Source of the DNA: Sphingomonas sp. So64.6b
Lineage (GTDB): Bacteria; Pseudomonadota; Alphaproteobacteria; Sphingomonadales; Sphingomonadaceae
Length of the DNA: 64,000 bases
Assembly: GCF_014171475.1 (NCBI RefSeq)
Contig: NZ_CP048817.1
Location: 1,116,001 to 1,180,000 of the forward strand
Direction of reading: 5' to 3'
Under the pieces are notes generated by a model. It was not told the origin of the DNA. It did no database searches and was given only the letters and a program-made list of their open reading frames with translations. Of the stretch, positions 8,021 through 16,278 are shown piece by piece (within the stretch, counting starts at the first letter, position 1; each line of letters starts with the position of its first letter). The position numbers and the translations under genes were made by a program.

Positions 8021-8734
8021 TCACTCCTCGCGCTGACCCATCAGCCCCAGCAGCAGCTGGAACAGGTTGATCAGGTTCAGGTACAGCGACAGCGCGCCCA
8101 TGATCGCCAGCTTGTCGGCGCGCTCACTACCGGCATGGGCGGCATATTCGCCTTTCAAGCGCTGCGTGTCCCACGCGGTCAGGCCGGTGAACACGACCAC
8201 GCCGACGATCGACACGATCGTCTGCAGCATGCTCGAGCCGATGAAGATATTGACCAGGCTGACGCCGATCACGCCAATCAGGCCGATCATCAGGAAGGTC
8301 GAGAAGCGCGACAGGTCCTGCTTGGTGGTATAGCCCCACAGGCTCATGCCCGCGAAGATCGCCGCCGCGGAAAAGAATGCCTGGGCGATGCTTGTGCTGG
8401 TGAAGACCAGGAAGATGCTCGCCATCGACACGCCCATCACCGCAGCGAAAGCGAAGAAGGCGGTACGCGCGGTGGACAGGCTCATCTGTTCGATGCGGAA
8501 CGAAAAGAACATGACGAATGCGAGCGGCGCGAACATCGCCACCCATTTGAGCGGCGTGCCGAAGATCAGCGCCGAAAGCGCTGGCGTCGCTGCGATGCCC
8601 AGCGCGACCAGACCGGTCAGCGCAAGGCCGATCGCCATGTTGCGATAGATGCCGAGCATGTAGCGACGCAGGCCCTCATCAAAGGCTGCGTCGTGCCGGA
8701 CGCCCGCACCATAAGCGGGGAAACGGGTTTCCAT
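8021..8734 (-). CDS. Bax inhibitor-1/YccA family membrane protein
   Basis: A 237-residue inner-membrane protein with about seven hydrophobic segments, from MAIGLALTGLVALGIA through VVVFTGLTAWDTQRLKGEY to LSLYLNLINLFQLLLGLMG. The acidic-flanked C-terminal pattern TAWDTQRLK...LYLNLINLF is diagnostic of the BI-1/YccA/YbhL family, proposed pH-sensitive calcium-leak channels or modulators of FtsH proteolysis. The start at 8734 (METRFPAYG) has AAGGGAAA upstream; the open frame extends to 8833, but that part is non-homologous. It is followed at its 5' side by a DUF465 gene in the same direction, with 37 bp between them. Confidence 0.92.
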   Translation of the reverse strand: METRFPAYGAGVRHDAAFDEGLRRYMLGIYRNMAIGLALTGLVALGIAATPALSALIFGTPLKWVAMFAPLAFVMFFSFRIEQMSLSTARTAFFAFAAVMGVSMASIFLVFTSTSIAQAFFSAAAIFAGMSLWGYTTKQDLSRFSTFLMIGLIGVIGVSLVNIFIGSSMLQTIVSIVGVVVFTGLTAWDTQRLKGEYAAHAGSERADKLAIMGALSLYLNLINLFQLLLGLMGQREE

Positions 8735-8771
8735 GTGTGATTTCCCTTGTCGGATCAAATTGTGTGTCGGA

Positions 8772-8984
8772 TCAGGTTGTTGAAGGCGACCGGCCACGCG
8801 CCGCATTGCTTGCCTTGGCGATCTTGGCGGCAAGCTGACGGTGCAGGCGGTCCTTGATCGCGAGGCGCCGCTTCTTGAGCGTGGCGAGCCGCAAAGCGTC
8901 GGGCACGCGGCGCGAGACTTCGCCTGCGATCTCGCGATTAAGCGCGCGGTGAGCGGCGATGAGTCGGTCGAGCATGATATTCAT
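8772..8984 (-). CDS. DUF465 (YdcH family) protein
   Basis: A 70-residue, very basic, helical protein: MNIMLDRLIAAHRALNREI, then RLATLKKRRLAIKDRLHRQL. The hairpin of two helices with LKKRRLAIKDRL is typical of the small DUF465/YdcH proteins found across alphaproteobacteria, whose biochemical role is not known. The start at 8984 was chosen because homology begins there; the open frame runs back to 9194 through a low-quality region with inverted repeats. It lies upstream of, and in the same direction as, the BI-1 gene. Confidence 0.8.
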   Translation of the reverse strand: MNIMLDRLIAAHRALNREIAGEVSRRVPDALRLATLKKRRLAIKDRLHRQLAAKIAKASNAARGRSPSTT

Positions 8985-9008
8985 AAAGCCTCCATCGAAG
9001 TGAATTCG

Positions 9009-9083
9009 ATCGAGCATGCTGCGGTGCCGGCGGGGGGGAAGGCGGGGGAAGCCAGGCCGTTCCAGCACCGAGCATGCTCGATG
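9009..9083. repeat. long inverted repeat upstream of the DUF465 gene
   Basis: ATCGAGCATGCTGCGGTGC at 9009-9027 is the reverse complement of GCACCGAGCATGCTCGAT at 9066-9083 apart from one extra G. The loop of 38 bases is purine-rich, mostly G. The element starts 25 bp upstream of the DUF465 start codon and could fold as a stable hairpin in its leader or serve as a protein-binding site. Confidence 0.6.
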
Positions 9084-9097
9084 CGGTCCGACATCAC

Positions 9098-9119
9098 GAG
9101 GGCTTTTGAAAGCCCTCGC
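9098..9119 (-). terminator. hairpin downstream of the DMT transporter gene
   Basis: CGAGGGCTTT and AAAGCCCTCG form a perfect 10-bp stem with a 2-base centre, about 80 bp downstream of the transporter stop. No U-tract follows on the minus strand, so it may be a transcript-end or processing hairpin and not a classic intrinsic terminator. Confidence 0.45.
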
Positions 9120-9200
9120 CAGAGGGGCCCGGTACCGCCCGATCAATCTATGGCATATGAAGGCGCATTCAAGGGCGTCCCCGCCTTCAGCCACATTTCG

Positions 9201-10094
9201 TTACAAACCGGCCGTCCGTCGCGGTCCGATCGGCGACCAGCCGAGCGTCGTTGCCGCCGCGGCGAGCAGGATCGCGGCGCCGCCGACGACCTGCAGGAAA
9301 TACAGATTGTGCCCAAATGCGACGACATCGACCATGATCGCGACCAGCGGATAGATGAACGACAGCGCGCCAACCAGATGAGTCGGCAGCTTCTGGATCG
9401 CGCCATAGAGCAGGATGAAGGCAAGGCCAGTGTGGATCGCCCCGAGCGAGGCGAGCATGGCCCAGGCCGATGCGCCGCTCGGCGGTGTCGCGAGATGGCT
9501 GAGCGGGGCGAGCATCACCGTGCCGACGATCACCTGGACCAGCACGATCAGCATCGGCGGCACCCCGGTCAGCTTCTTCGCGGCAATGGCGGCGAGCGCG
9601 TAGAAAAAGGCAGATGCCAGCGCCATGCCGATGCCCAGCAGATAATCGGATCCGTTCTGCGTCAACCCCGGCCTGGCTTGCACCAGCAACAGCACGCCAC
9701 CAAACGCGACCGCTAGCCAGAGCAGCTTGTTCGCGGTCAGCCGCTCCCCGAACAACAACGCGCCCAAGGCCACCAGCATGAACGGCTGCGTATTATAGAC
9801 GGTGGTCGCGATCGAGATCGACGAATGCCCATAGGCGCCGAACAGCAACAGCCAGTTCAACACGATCGCGGCGCCGCCGGCCATCGCGATCAGCAATTGC
9901 CGCGGCGACAGCGCGTCGCGACGCAGCAATCCGCGCGCGGCGCAAATCGCGGTAAGCGTCACCGCGCCGAACACGCAACGCCAGAACACCACGTCGATCA
10001 CCGGCTGCCCCGACATGATCACGAACCAGCCGATCGTCCCGGCGATCGTCATGGCGGCGGCCATCTCGATCGTCCCGCGCGTCTGTTCGCTCAC
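9201..10094 (-). CDS. DMT-family (EamA) transporter
   Basis: A 297-residue inner-membrane exporter with ten predicted membrane segments in two EamA repeats. The first repeat includes IGWFVIMSGQPVIDVVFWRCVFGA and NWLLLFGAYGHSSISIATTVYNTQP; the second includes ALASAFFYALAAIAAKKLTGVPP and LVGALSFIYPLVAIMVDVVAFG. The start is GTG at 10094, supported by GGAGG six bases upstream. It is divergent from an Lrp/AsnC regulator across 130 bp, a common arrangement for amino-acid exporters controlled by their substrate. The substrate is inferred only from that context. Confidence 0.85.
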   Translation of the reverse strand: MSEQTRGTIEMAAAMTIAGTIGWFVIMSGQPVIDVVFWRCVFGAVTLTAICAARGLLRRDALSPRQLLIAMAGGAAIVLNWLLLFGAYGHSSISIATTVYNTQPFMLVALGALLFGERLTANKLLWLAVAFGGVLLLVQARPGLTQNGSDYLLGIGMALASAFFYALAAIAAKKLTGVPPMLIVLVQVIVGTVMLAPLSHLATPPSGASAWAMLASLGAIHTGLAFILLYGAIQKLPTHLVGALSFIYPLVAIMVDVVAFGHNLYFLQVVGGAAILLAAAATTLGWSPIGPRRTAGL

Positions 10095-10174
10095 TTACGC
10101 CTCCATCATCCGTGGCGGCCTTTTTAGCAGGCGAGATGACGTATTGATATGGGTTCTAAAAGGCGTATCCTGGA

Positions 10175-10190
10175 ATTATCCTAAGATAAT
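10175..10190. promoter_or_regulatory. candidate Lrp/AsnC operator
   Basis: ATTATC-CTAA-GATAAT is a perfect inverted repeat with 6-bp arms, located 35 bp upstream of the regulator start and between it and the divergent exporter gene. AT-rich palindromes of this kind are typical Lrp/AsnC sites. No experimental support is available. Confidence 0.45.
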
Positions 10191-10224
10191 AACTGATAAC
10201 CGGATTTTTGCCTAAGGATCGCTT

Positions 10225-10659
10225 ATGCTCGATGATGCGGATCGGAAGATCGTGGAATTGCTCGCGGCCAACGCGCGCATCTCGCTCAAGGATCTCGCGC
10301 AACGCGTCGATCTGTCGTCACCCAGCGTGTCGGAGCGCTTGCGCCGGCTCGAGGATCGCGGCGTGATCAGCGCCTACACGGTCGATATCGATCCTTATGC
10401 GCTGGGTTACACGCTGCAGGCGATCGTCAGGATCAAACCATTCCCGGGCAAACTCCCCGCAACGCAGCGCCTGATCGAGAAAATCCCGGAATTCATCGAA
10501 TGCTACAAGGTGACGGGCGACGATTGCTACATCGCCCACGTCTACCTCCGCTCGATCGAGCAACTCGACACGATCCTCGATCGCATCGTCGATTTCGCCG
10601 AGACCAGCACCTCGATCGTCAAGGCGACCACCGTGAAACGGCGTTTGCCGCCGCTTTGA
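10225..10659 (+). CDS. Lrp/AsnC family transcriptional regulator
   Basis: A 144-residue regulator. The N-terminal winged helix-turn-helix is LDDADRKIVELLAANARISLKDLAQRVDLSSPSVSERLRRLEDRGVI and the C-terminal RAM (ligand-binding) domain starts near YTVDIDPYALGYTLQAIVRI, with GDDCYIAHVYLRSIEQLDTILD further on. Proteins of this family form octamers that sense amino acids. AAGGAT precedes the ATG. It is divergent from the DMT exporter, which is its likely target. Confidence 0.92.
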   Translation: MLDDADRKIVELLAANARISLKDLAQRVDLSSPSVSERLRRLEDRGVISAYTVDIDPYALGYTLQAIVRIKPFPGKLPATQRLIEKIPEFIECYKVTGDDCYIAHVYLRSIEQLDTILDRIVDFAETSTSIVKATTVKRRLPPL

Positions 10660-10846
10660 TTGATGGGGTTTTACGATCCGTTTGGCTTGCGCCACGCGGT
10701 GTCGATGTTGCACTTCAAAATTGACACCGCCAAGTCGGTGCGATCGATAAGATGATAGGGGGTGAGATGAGGGCAGCGATTAGTTTATCGTCCACAGAAG
10801 CGGACATGAATACAGAGTTTATCTTGGAAATCAGAACGGAAAAGCG

Positions 10847-11299
10847 CTAAGATAACAAAGATATTAGCTCGCTTGCACCGGAAACCGAAGCCTGATGTAA
10901 AAAGTCCAGCAGCCTTTTATTGTCAAATGCGCTCAGAGCATGCTGATGTTTATGAAAATAATGTGAAGAATATATCACCTCATCAACCCATTCGTCAAAG
11001 AGTGAAAAATCTACAAATCGTCTAGTATAGTTTAACGATACGTCAAAGCTGACCGGACAATATTCCACCAACGCGCGAAGACAAACAACTGATAGATTTG
11101 GCTTTGGATTAAAATCCAGTAGAGTCTTTACTCTCTCTAATAGATTATCCTTACATGGGAAAACCTGAAAATATATATCAATCGCGAGGGTGAGATCGTC
11201 AACATCGTCGCTATCTAATATTACCTTTGATAATGCGAGGCGGTCGCGTTCAACGAGCGTATCGCCGGCCTGAAAACGGTCAGAAATAATTAACGACAT
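10847..11299 (-). CDS. orphan protein of AT-rich composition
   Basis: A 150-residue protein beginning MSLIISDRFQAGDTL. No family was recognised. It is acidic, has no signal peptide or membrane segment, and contains Cys at LDDFNPKPN-flanking positions and an aromatic-rich centre (NYTRRFVDFSLFDEWVDEVIYSSHYFHKHQH). Base composition is far more AT-rich than its neighbours, and the codons used (TTA, ATA, AAA) are rare elsewhere in the window, pointing to recent transfer. Size and composition resemble contact-dependent or polymorphic-toxin immunity proteins, but no toxin gene is adjacent, so that is speculation. The start at 11299 was chosen over 11317 because both are weak and 11299 is ATG. Confidence 0.6.
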   Translation of the reverse strand: MSLIISDRFQAGDTLVERDRLALSKVILDSDDVDDLTLAIDIYFQVFPCKDNLLERVKTLLDFNPKPNLSVVCLRALVEYCPVSFDVSLNYTRRFVDFSLFDEWVDEVIYSSHYFHKHQHALSAFDNKRLLDFLHQASVSGASELISLLS

Positions 11300-11488
11300 A
11301 TTCTGGTGACCGTGCAAATTTTATCTATATTTTCTAAAATCCTACTCACTTTATCCAGTGCTTTACTAGCTGTACTTAACACGTTACCTGCAGGAATTAC
11401 GGTGACACGTGTAATTACGGCCCGACGCCTTAAGACGCCGGGACGGCGGTGTGGCGAGCCACCGGCCGTCGCCGCGACCAGAACTTCC

Positions 11489-12604
11489 TCATACCAAATG
11501 AAAGGTTCGCTCCGCATTACGGTGGAAGATACTGGTGCGCTGATCATTAGTCAGGTTCGCACCTTCGATGAAGGCGACCGCGTCGCGTGAGTTCTCATAT
11601 GGGTAGTCGATTGCCCACATGACATTCTCGATTCCAGCGGTTTTGATCACCAGGTCGAGCACATCCGGGGACTCGAAACCGCTGGTGGTCACGACAAAAT
11701 TGCGGCGAAAATACTCGCTCGGCGCCAGCGACAAGGGTTTCATCCGCCCGTCCTTGGCTCGGCGTGCCGCCATATGATCGAGACGCCACATCCAGAACGG
11801 CAGCGCTTCGCCCATGTGGCCGAGGACGATGCGCAGTCGAGGGTAGCGATCCAACACGCCGCTAAGGATCATCCTCACTGCATGCGTTCCGGCCTCGACC
11901 CCAAAGCCCCAAATGGAGCCACCCATGCTATAGTCGCGAAAGGGTGCTGCCATGCCGTTCGACGGCGCGCGCGGGTGCAGATAGATCGGGCGGTCCAACG
12001 CCTGCGCCGCCTCCAGGATCGGCGAAAATCGCGGGTCGTCCAGATAGAGATTGCCGGTGTGGGAATTGACGATGAACCCGTTCAGCCCCAGCGTTTTTAC
12101 CGCCCGCTCCATCTCCTTTGTGGCAGACCCGGGATCGTGCGGAGCGAAACAGGCCAGTCCGGCGAAGCGCCGGGGATGGCGCGAGATCGCAGCGGCGAGA
12201 TGGTCGTTGGTGGCGATCGCCAACGCGCTTGCCGGACCGGGCTCGAACATCTGCACTCCCGGGATGGTAACCGAGAGGATCTGCACATCGACGCCCGCCT
12301 GGTCCATGTCGGCGAGGCGCTCCGCATCGAGGTCGAGCAGTTGCCGGCGAAACCGGTCCTGATTGGATCCTGGGCGCGGATTGTCGAAGATCGAGAGAAT
12401 GCCTGTCGGCACATCGAGGCTCGCTCCCGGGTCCGTACGCGCGATCTCCAGCCAGGCCTTGACGAGCCCCGGTGTCGCGAACGCCTCTTCGGTGGCGATT
12501 TTGCGGATCGGCACCTTATGACTCTGGCCGCTCGCCGCACTCAGGCCTGCTACCGCAATCCCTCCGGCGGCAGCGGTCAGAAATCCTCGTCGGCTCGTGC
12601 TCAT
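11489..12604 (-). CDS. Tat-exported amidohydrolase (ACMSD/gamma-resorcylate decarboxylase family)
   Basis: A 371-residue TIM-barrel metal-dependent hydrolase or decarboxylase. MSTSRRGFLTAAAGGIAVAGLSAASG is a twin-arginine signal, so the mature protein is periplasmic. The barrel includes IATEEAFATPG (the EE/E-E metal motif variant of decarboxylases such as 2,6-dihydroxybenzoate decarboxylase), ADMDQAGVDVQILSV, IYLHPRAPS, LGHMGEALPFWMWRLD and MWAIDYPYEN with the catalytic Asp. AGAGGC lies before ATG 12604; an upstream ATG at 12631 would put 9 extra residues before the twin arginines. Export is unusual for this family, whose known members are mostly cytoplasmic. Substrate unknown, probably aromatic acid or phenol. 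Confidence 0.82.
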   Translation of the reverse strand: MSTSRRGFLTAAAGGIAVAGLSAASGQSHKVPIRKIATEEAFATPGLVKAWLEIARTDPGASLDVPTGILSIFDNPRPGSNQDRFRRQLLDLDAERLADMDQAGVDVQILSVTIPGVQMFEPGPASALAIATNDHLAAAISRHPRRFAGLACFAPHDPGSATKEMERAVKTLGLNGFIVNSHTGNLYLDDPRFSPILEAAQALDRPIYLHPRAPSNGMAAPFRDYSMGGSIWGFGVEAGTHAVRMILSGVLDRYPRLRIVLGHMGEALPFWMWRLDHMAARRAKDGRMKPLSLAPSEYFRRNFVVTTSGFESPDVLDLVIKTAGIENVMWAIDYPYENSRDAVAFIEGANLTNDQRTSIFHRNAERTFHLV

Positions 12605-12990
12605 GGTTTGCCTCTGCATCCGTTCTTGCACGTCACCGCTCCCCAGATACCGGGTCTCTCGATCAAGTCGACGTTCTTCCAGCGGGTCGCGTCCATTTTG
12701 TCAGGAAAGTCCGACACGCCGCGCGCGCGATCAGCGTAGCCGCTGGGGCTATGGATCGAACACGGCGACGTGGCGGGCCACGCCCGATGATGATGAGCAC
12801 TACGTCTACGCCATAGCGCTACGCTAGACGGAACGAAGTGCAAATAAATGCCAATACTGCCATCCGGGACGGTGTTTCGTCGAGCGTCTGTTTCCGATGC
12901 ACGAACGCTCCGGGCCAGATGCAGTTATTGCGGTTAGCGCATCTTCGTGGAAAACATCGGACCGGATGACGACGGTCAAGGAGCATCACT
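12605..12990. other. divergent intergenic region
   Basis: A 386-bp region between the amidohydrolase and the TolB-like gene, presumably holding both promoters. On the minus strand 12605-12700 can be read as KMDATRWKNVDLIERPGIWG, which could be a decayed coding remnant. There is no start, RBS or homology strong enough to call a gene. AAGGAG at 12978-12983 is the RBS of the plus-strand gene. Confidence 0.4.
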
Positions 12991-14802
12991 GTGCGCGGAC
13001 TCTTACACGTCTTGTCGTTTATTGCTGCGATCCTGTCGCTGGCTCTCGCCGGTTCGGCGGCCGCCGGGACTGCGGAATATGAGATCGCTTTCGCCAGTTT
13101 CGCGCCGCTCAACGGGGATGTTTTCATCGCCGATTCAGACGGCAGCAATGCCCGCCCGTTTCTTGCGCACCCGGAGGCCGACGCCAATCCCAGCTTTTCG
13201 CCTGATGGCAGCTGGATAATCTTCAGTTCGCGTCGCGCCGGTTCGTACGATATTTATCGCGCGCGGCTCGACGGCTCCAGGCTGGAAACGCTGGTCAGGA
13301 ACCGCGCCTATGACGATCAGGCGGCGCTTTCTCCAGACGGAAAAACGTTGGCATTCGTATCGAGCCGGAGCGGAAATGCCGACATCTGGTTGCTCGACAT
13401 GCGGACACGGCGGGTCCGGAATCTGACCAACGCGGCGGGGGGCGACTTCCGCCCCGCGTGGTCGCCCGACGGACAATGGATTGCCTTTTCGTCCGATCGT
13501 GCGTCGCTCATGCCGCGGCTGCCTGCCCGCGACTTCACCATCCGCCACTCCACCGAAATCCACGTCGTGCGGCCTGACGGCAGCGGCCTGCGGCGGGTGT
13601 CGGTAAACGACGCGTTCGCTGGAAGCCCGTCCTGGTCACCGGACGGCACCCGGCTCGCCTTCTACACCGCACCGGTCGCGGAGGTGGCGAAAGTCACCGG
13701 GGCCAGGCGGCTCCGGGGAACGACGCAGATCGAGACGCTGGACCTCCCCACGGGACAGCGAACCGTGCTCACGGCAGGCGAGGGCGAGAAATGGTCGCCG
13801 CGATGGGTCAGCGAACAGGTGGTAGCCTATGTGTCAGGGGGCCCAGAAGGTGGCGTCGAGCGCGCCGCCGGATCACCGGGCGCGCGCGGGGCCTTCAGCA
13901 ACCCGTCCTGGTCACCCGACGGCCGGACGATGGTCTTCCACCGGGACGTCGAGAGCGCCTGGCCGCCGAACCGCGCCTGGACCTCGTTAGATTCGCGATT
14001 CAGGATAGTTCGAACTGGCATCTTCCCGTCCTATGCACCCGATGGCGACCGACGGGTGAGTAACGACCAGACGGCGGGCATCCTACACAACAGCATTTTG
14101 ACGATGGCGGCAGACGGCACCGGCGCGACAATTCTGTTCGGGCAGCCCGACCGAAGCGCCCTTGGCCCCGAAGTATCGCGCGACGGCAAACGCATAGCCT
14201 TCGGCCTGGGGCAGTTTTTTCAGAACCTGAATGGTCCGGCGCGCGCGGACATCGCGACGATCAACGTCCACGGCGGCGATCTCAGGGTGTTAACGGACGG
14301 CCAGGGCAATTACGGATTTCCGAGCTGGTCGCCCGACGGCCGACAAATCGTCTTTCGTAGGGCTGGCGGCGGAGAAAACGCGCTCGAAATCATCGACACT
14401 GCCTCGGGCACGCGCCGTTTGCTGCTGAACGGTCCGGCGCATTACAATTTCCCGTCATGGTCACCCACGTCGAACAGGATCGCGTTCACTGCCGATCGCG
14501 ACGGCGATTACGAAATCTGGACGATCGATGCCGACGGATCGGGATTGAAGCGGCTGACGAGCTCGCCAGGAAACGATGCTCACAACAGCTGGTCGCCTGA
14601 CAGCAAGTGGATCGCCTTTGCCAGCGCGAGGGGTGGGTTCAAGGACGAAGCGCTGCTGCATCCGGCAAATCCCCAGCCTTATGGCGAGATCTACGTCATG
14701 CGGGCCGATGGAAGCGACGTGCATGCCTTGACCGACGACCCGTTTGAGAAGGGGACGCCGGCTTGGCGACCGCTCGGTCGTTCGGCATCGCGCAGACCCT
14801 GA
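12991..14802 (+). CDS. exported TolB-like PD40 beta-propeller protein
   Basis: A 603-residue protein with a signal peptide (MRGLLHVLSFIAAILSLALAGSAAAG). It is built from about ten PD40/WD40-like repeats, each with the WSPDG-plus-IAF pattern, for example NPSFSPDGSWIIFSSRRAGSYDIY, RPAWSPDGQWIAFSSDRAS, GFPSWSPDGRQIVF and AHNSWSPDSKWIAFASARGG. The blades usually end in DIY, DIW or EIW. It starts at GTG 12991, supported by AAGGAG seven bases before. The propeller resembles TolB, but the N-terminal TolB domain and a neighbouring pal or tolA gene are missing, so a Tol role is unlikely. It probably binds a protein or polysaccharide in the periplasm. Confidence 0.85.
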   Translation: MRGLLHVLSFIAAILSLALAGSAAAGTAEYEIAFASFAPLNGDVFIADSDGSNARPFLAHPEADANPSFSPDGSWIIFSSRRAGSYDIYRARLDGSRLETLVRNRAYDDQAALSPDGKTLAFVSSRSGNADIWLLDMRTRRVRNLTNAAGGDFRPAWSPDGQWIAFSSDRASLMPRLPARDFTIRHSTEIHVVRPDGSGLRRVSVNDAFAGSPSWSPDGTRLAFYTAPVAEVAKVTGARRLRGTTQIETLDLPTGQRTVLTAGEGEKWSPRWVSEQVVAYVSGGPEGGVERAAGSPGARGAFSNPSWSPDGRTMVFHRDVESAWPPNRAWTSLDSRFRIVRTGIFPSYAPDGDRRVSNDQTAGILHNSILTMAADGTGATILFGQPDRSALGPEVSRDGKRIAFGLGQFFQNLNGPARADIATINVHGGDLRVLTDGQGNYGFPSWSPDGRQIVFRRAGGGENALEIIDTASGTRRLLLNGPAHYNFPSWSPTSNRIAFTADRDGDYEIWTIDADGSGLKRLTSSPGNDAHNSWSPDSKWIAFASARGGFKDEALLHPANPQPYGEIYVMRADGSDVHALTDDPFEKGTPAWRPLGRSASRRP

Positions 14803-14938
14803 CCTTCAGGCGACATCCGGGCACGAAGTCGCCGTCACATCGGAGACTGGCAAGTCCTGTCACCGCCAGCCCGCCGTATATACTACGCTTGGTTAGCCTC
14901 TGCGGCCTGTGGATAGGGCACGGCGGCATACGGCGGTG

Positions 14939-14963
14939 TGGCGGAGCGGGAGGGACTCGAATT
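14939..14963 (-). other. 3'-end fragment of a tRNA-Ser gene (possible att scar)
   Basis: Read on the minus strand this ends in TTCGAGTCCCTC (T-loop and 3' T-stem) followed directly by CCGCTCC, G and CCA, that is, a complete acceptor 3' strand with discriminator and encoded CCA. The GCTCCGCCA end is that of serine tRNAs. The expected 5' acceptor strand GGAGCGG and the rest of the cloverleaf are missing in the 90 bases upstream on that strand. A tRNA 3' end without the gene is what an integrative element leaves behind. No second copy was noticed by eye in this window. Confidence 0.6.
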
Positions 14964-15132
14964 ACCTATTGATCTTCGAGGTGATGTGATCTGAGCACGT
15001 CCGCTTTCAGGAATAGTCTAACTTGCCTCAATGAACGACTTTGCATGCATAGCAGTCGAAGCGCACATCGGCATTACGGTGACGTCATCACGGGGATGTC
15101 ACCGTCATGCCCTGGCCGCCAATCCAGCCTGT

Positions 15133-15783
15133 CTACTGGCGAACCTTGCAATAGCGATCGACATCCGCCGCCGTCCATTGCTCGCGCGCGGCAAAGGAAC
15201 ACCGTTCCGGAGAGCGCGGCTCCGGGGGAGCGACCGTAACCTTGAAATCGACGTCGGCCGTTGAACAACTCAATTGCAGATTGTTGCGCTTCGGCATTGA
15301 CGACATGCCGGTCGCGACACCGGTCCCCACCTCAAGCTTCAGTGCGCCGTCCCATGCGAAGGTGAGCTTGAAGGTGACCGGTTTATCATAGGGCACGCGC
15401 CCGAGTGTTGTCTTTTCGCCATCGACGGTCAGGGAGACCAGGAAAAAATCGGGGTCCTCCGGATACCATGTCGCGACGATACCGTTGCAATGGCATTCCG
15501 AAGCGTCGAGACCGAGGTCGGTAAACGCGACCTTCGCCGTCGGACGCCATTTGCTAAGCCCATTCGCCTTGCGGATCATCATCTCGCCAGTGAACTGCGT
15601 CGCGGTCTCGGGCACGCCGATATCGTGGTGGGCGAAGGTCCCCTGCGGCGCGCGGCATTGCCACGACTGCGCATTCGCCGACGAGCAAGAGCTGGAAAGC
15701 AGCGCGCACAAAGCGATCAATGGACCGGTTCGCCAAAGCCGCCGCCGGGCGCAACCTGTCGTCAAAGCTGCACTTCCGCTCAT
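15133..15783 (-). CDS. exported protein of unknown function
   Basis: A 216-residue protein with an N-terminal signal (RRRLWRTGPLIALCALLSSSCSSANAQS), probably cleaved after ANA, so periplasmic or secreted; the LSSSC run is a poor lipobox. The mature part is Cys-containing (WQCRAP, SECHCNGIV, LQLSCS, ERCSF, RYCKV), which suggests disulfides, and predominantly beta-strand (ATWYPEDPDFFLVSLTVDGEKT). No known domain was recognised. It stands alone on the minus strand, with the tRNA fragment on one side and the DUF5681 pair on the other. Confidence 0.7.
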   Translation of the reverse strand: MSGSAALTTGCARRRLWRTGPLIALCALLSSSCSSANAQSWQCRAPQGTFAHHDIGVPETATQFTGEMMIRKANGLSKWRPTAKVAFTDLGLDASECHCNGIVATWYPEDPDFFLVSLTVDGEKTTLGRVPYDKPVTFKLTFAWDGALKLEVGTGVATGMSSMPKRNNLQLSCSTADVDFKVTVAPPEPRSPERCSFAAREQWTAADVDRYCKVRQ

Positions 15784-15921
15784 TTTGGTTCCTTCCGACG
15801 GTATCCGGTCGCGCTACCAGCCTTGAGTAAAGCTCTCGTGAAGGCCCTTCGCGCGGTGCTCTACGACTGAGCCTCGCTGAACACCGCGACCCCGGGCTAA
15901 CACCGCCTAGCCATCACCCTT

Positions 15922-16278
15922 TCACTCCGGTGCATTAAGCAGATCCTGCAGACACGCCGTACATCCACATCCCTGTCGCGCCGCAGTCGCCACCGCGCGT
16001 CTCTCGGCGTTAATCTTGTCGAGCCGGCGCCCGGCGGCCTCCATCTCTTCGGCCCAATCGTGGTCCGGCTCGTCATCGCCATTCGGCGCAGACCCGATCC
16101 TGCCCCAGCCGCGATTGAGCAGCAGCGCTGCGGCGGCCATCCGGGTCGTCTCGCGCGCGGTATTGCTGGCCGCGATTGCGGCGATCGCGTCGAGTGCGAC
16201 CCGGGTATGCGCGCGCGCCAGATCGGTCAGCGACTGGTTGTCGGCGATGCGCGGTGCGCTGTCGTACAGGGAACTCAT
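15922..16278 (-). CDS. small protein paired with DUF5681 protein
   Basis: A 118-residue alpha-helical protein beginning MSSLYDSAPRIADNQSLTDLA, with an Ala-rich middle and a C-terminal GCGCTACLQDLL cysteine cluster (four Cys counting nearby residues would suit metal binding, but only three are visible). It overlaps the preceding DUF5681 gene by 4 bp (ATGA) and so is co-translated with it. No family was recognised. Pairs like this are often near phage or island genes, but no phage gene is seen here. Confidence 0.7.
   Translation of the reverse strand: MSSLYDSAPRIADNQSLTDLARAHTRVALDAIAAIAASNTARETTRMAAAALLLNRGWGRIGSAPNGDDEPDHDWAEEMEAAGRRLDKINAERRAVATAARQGCGCTACLQDLLNAPE

Noticed and set aside
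15696..15783. Lipobox in the exported 216-residue protein
   Set aside because: LSSSC lacks the Leu or similar residue at -3 relative to Cys; a type I signal peptide fits better.
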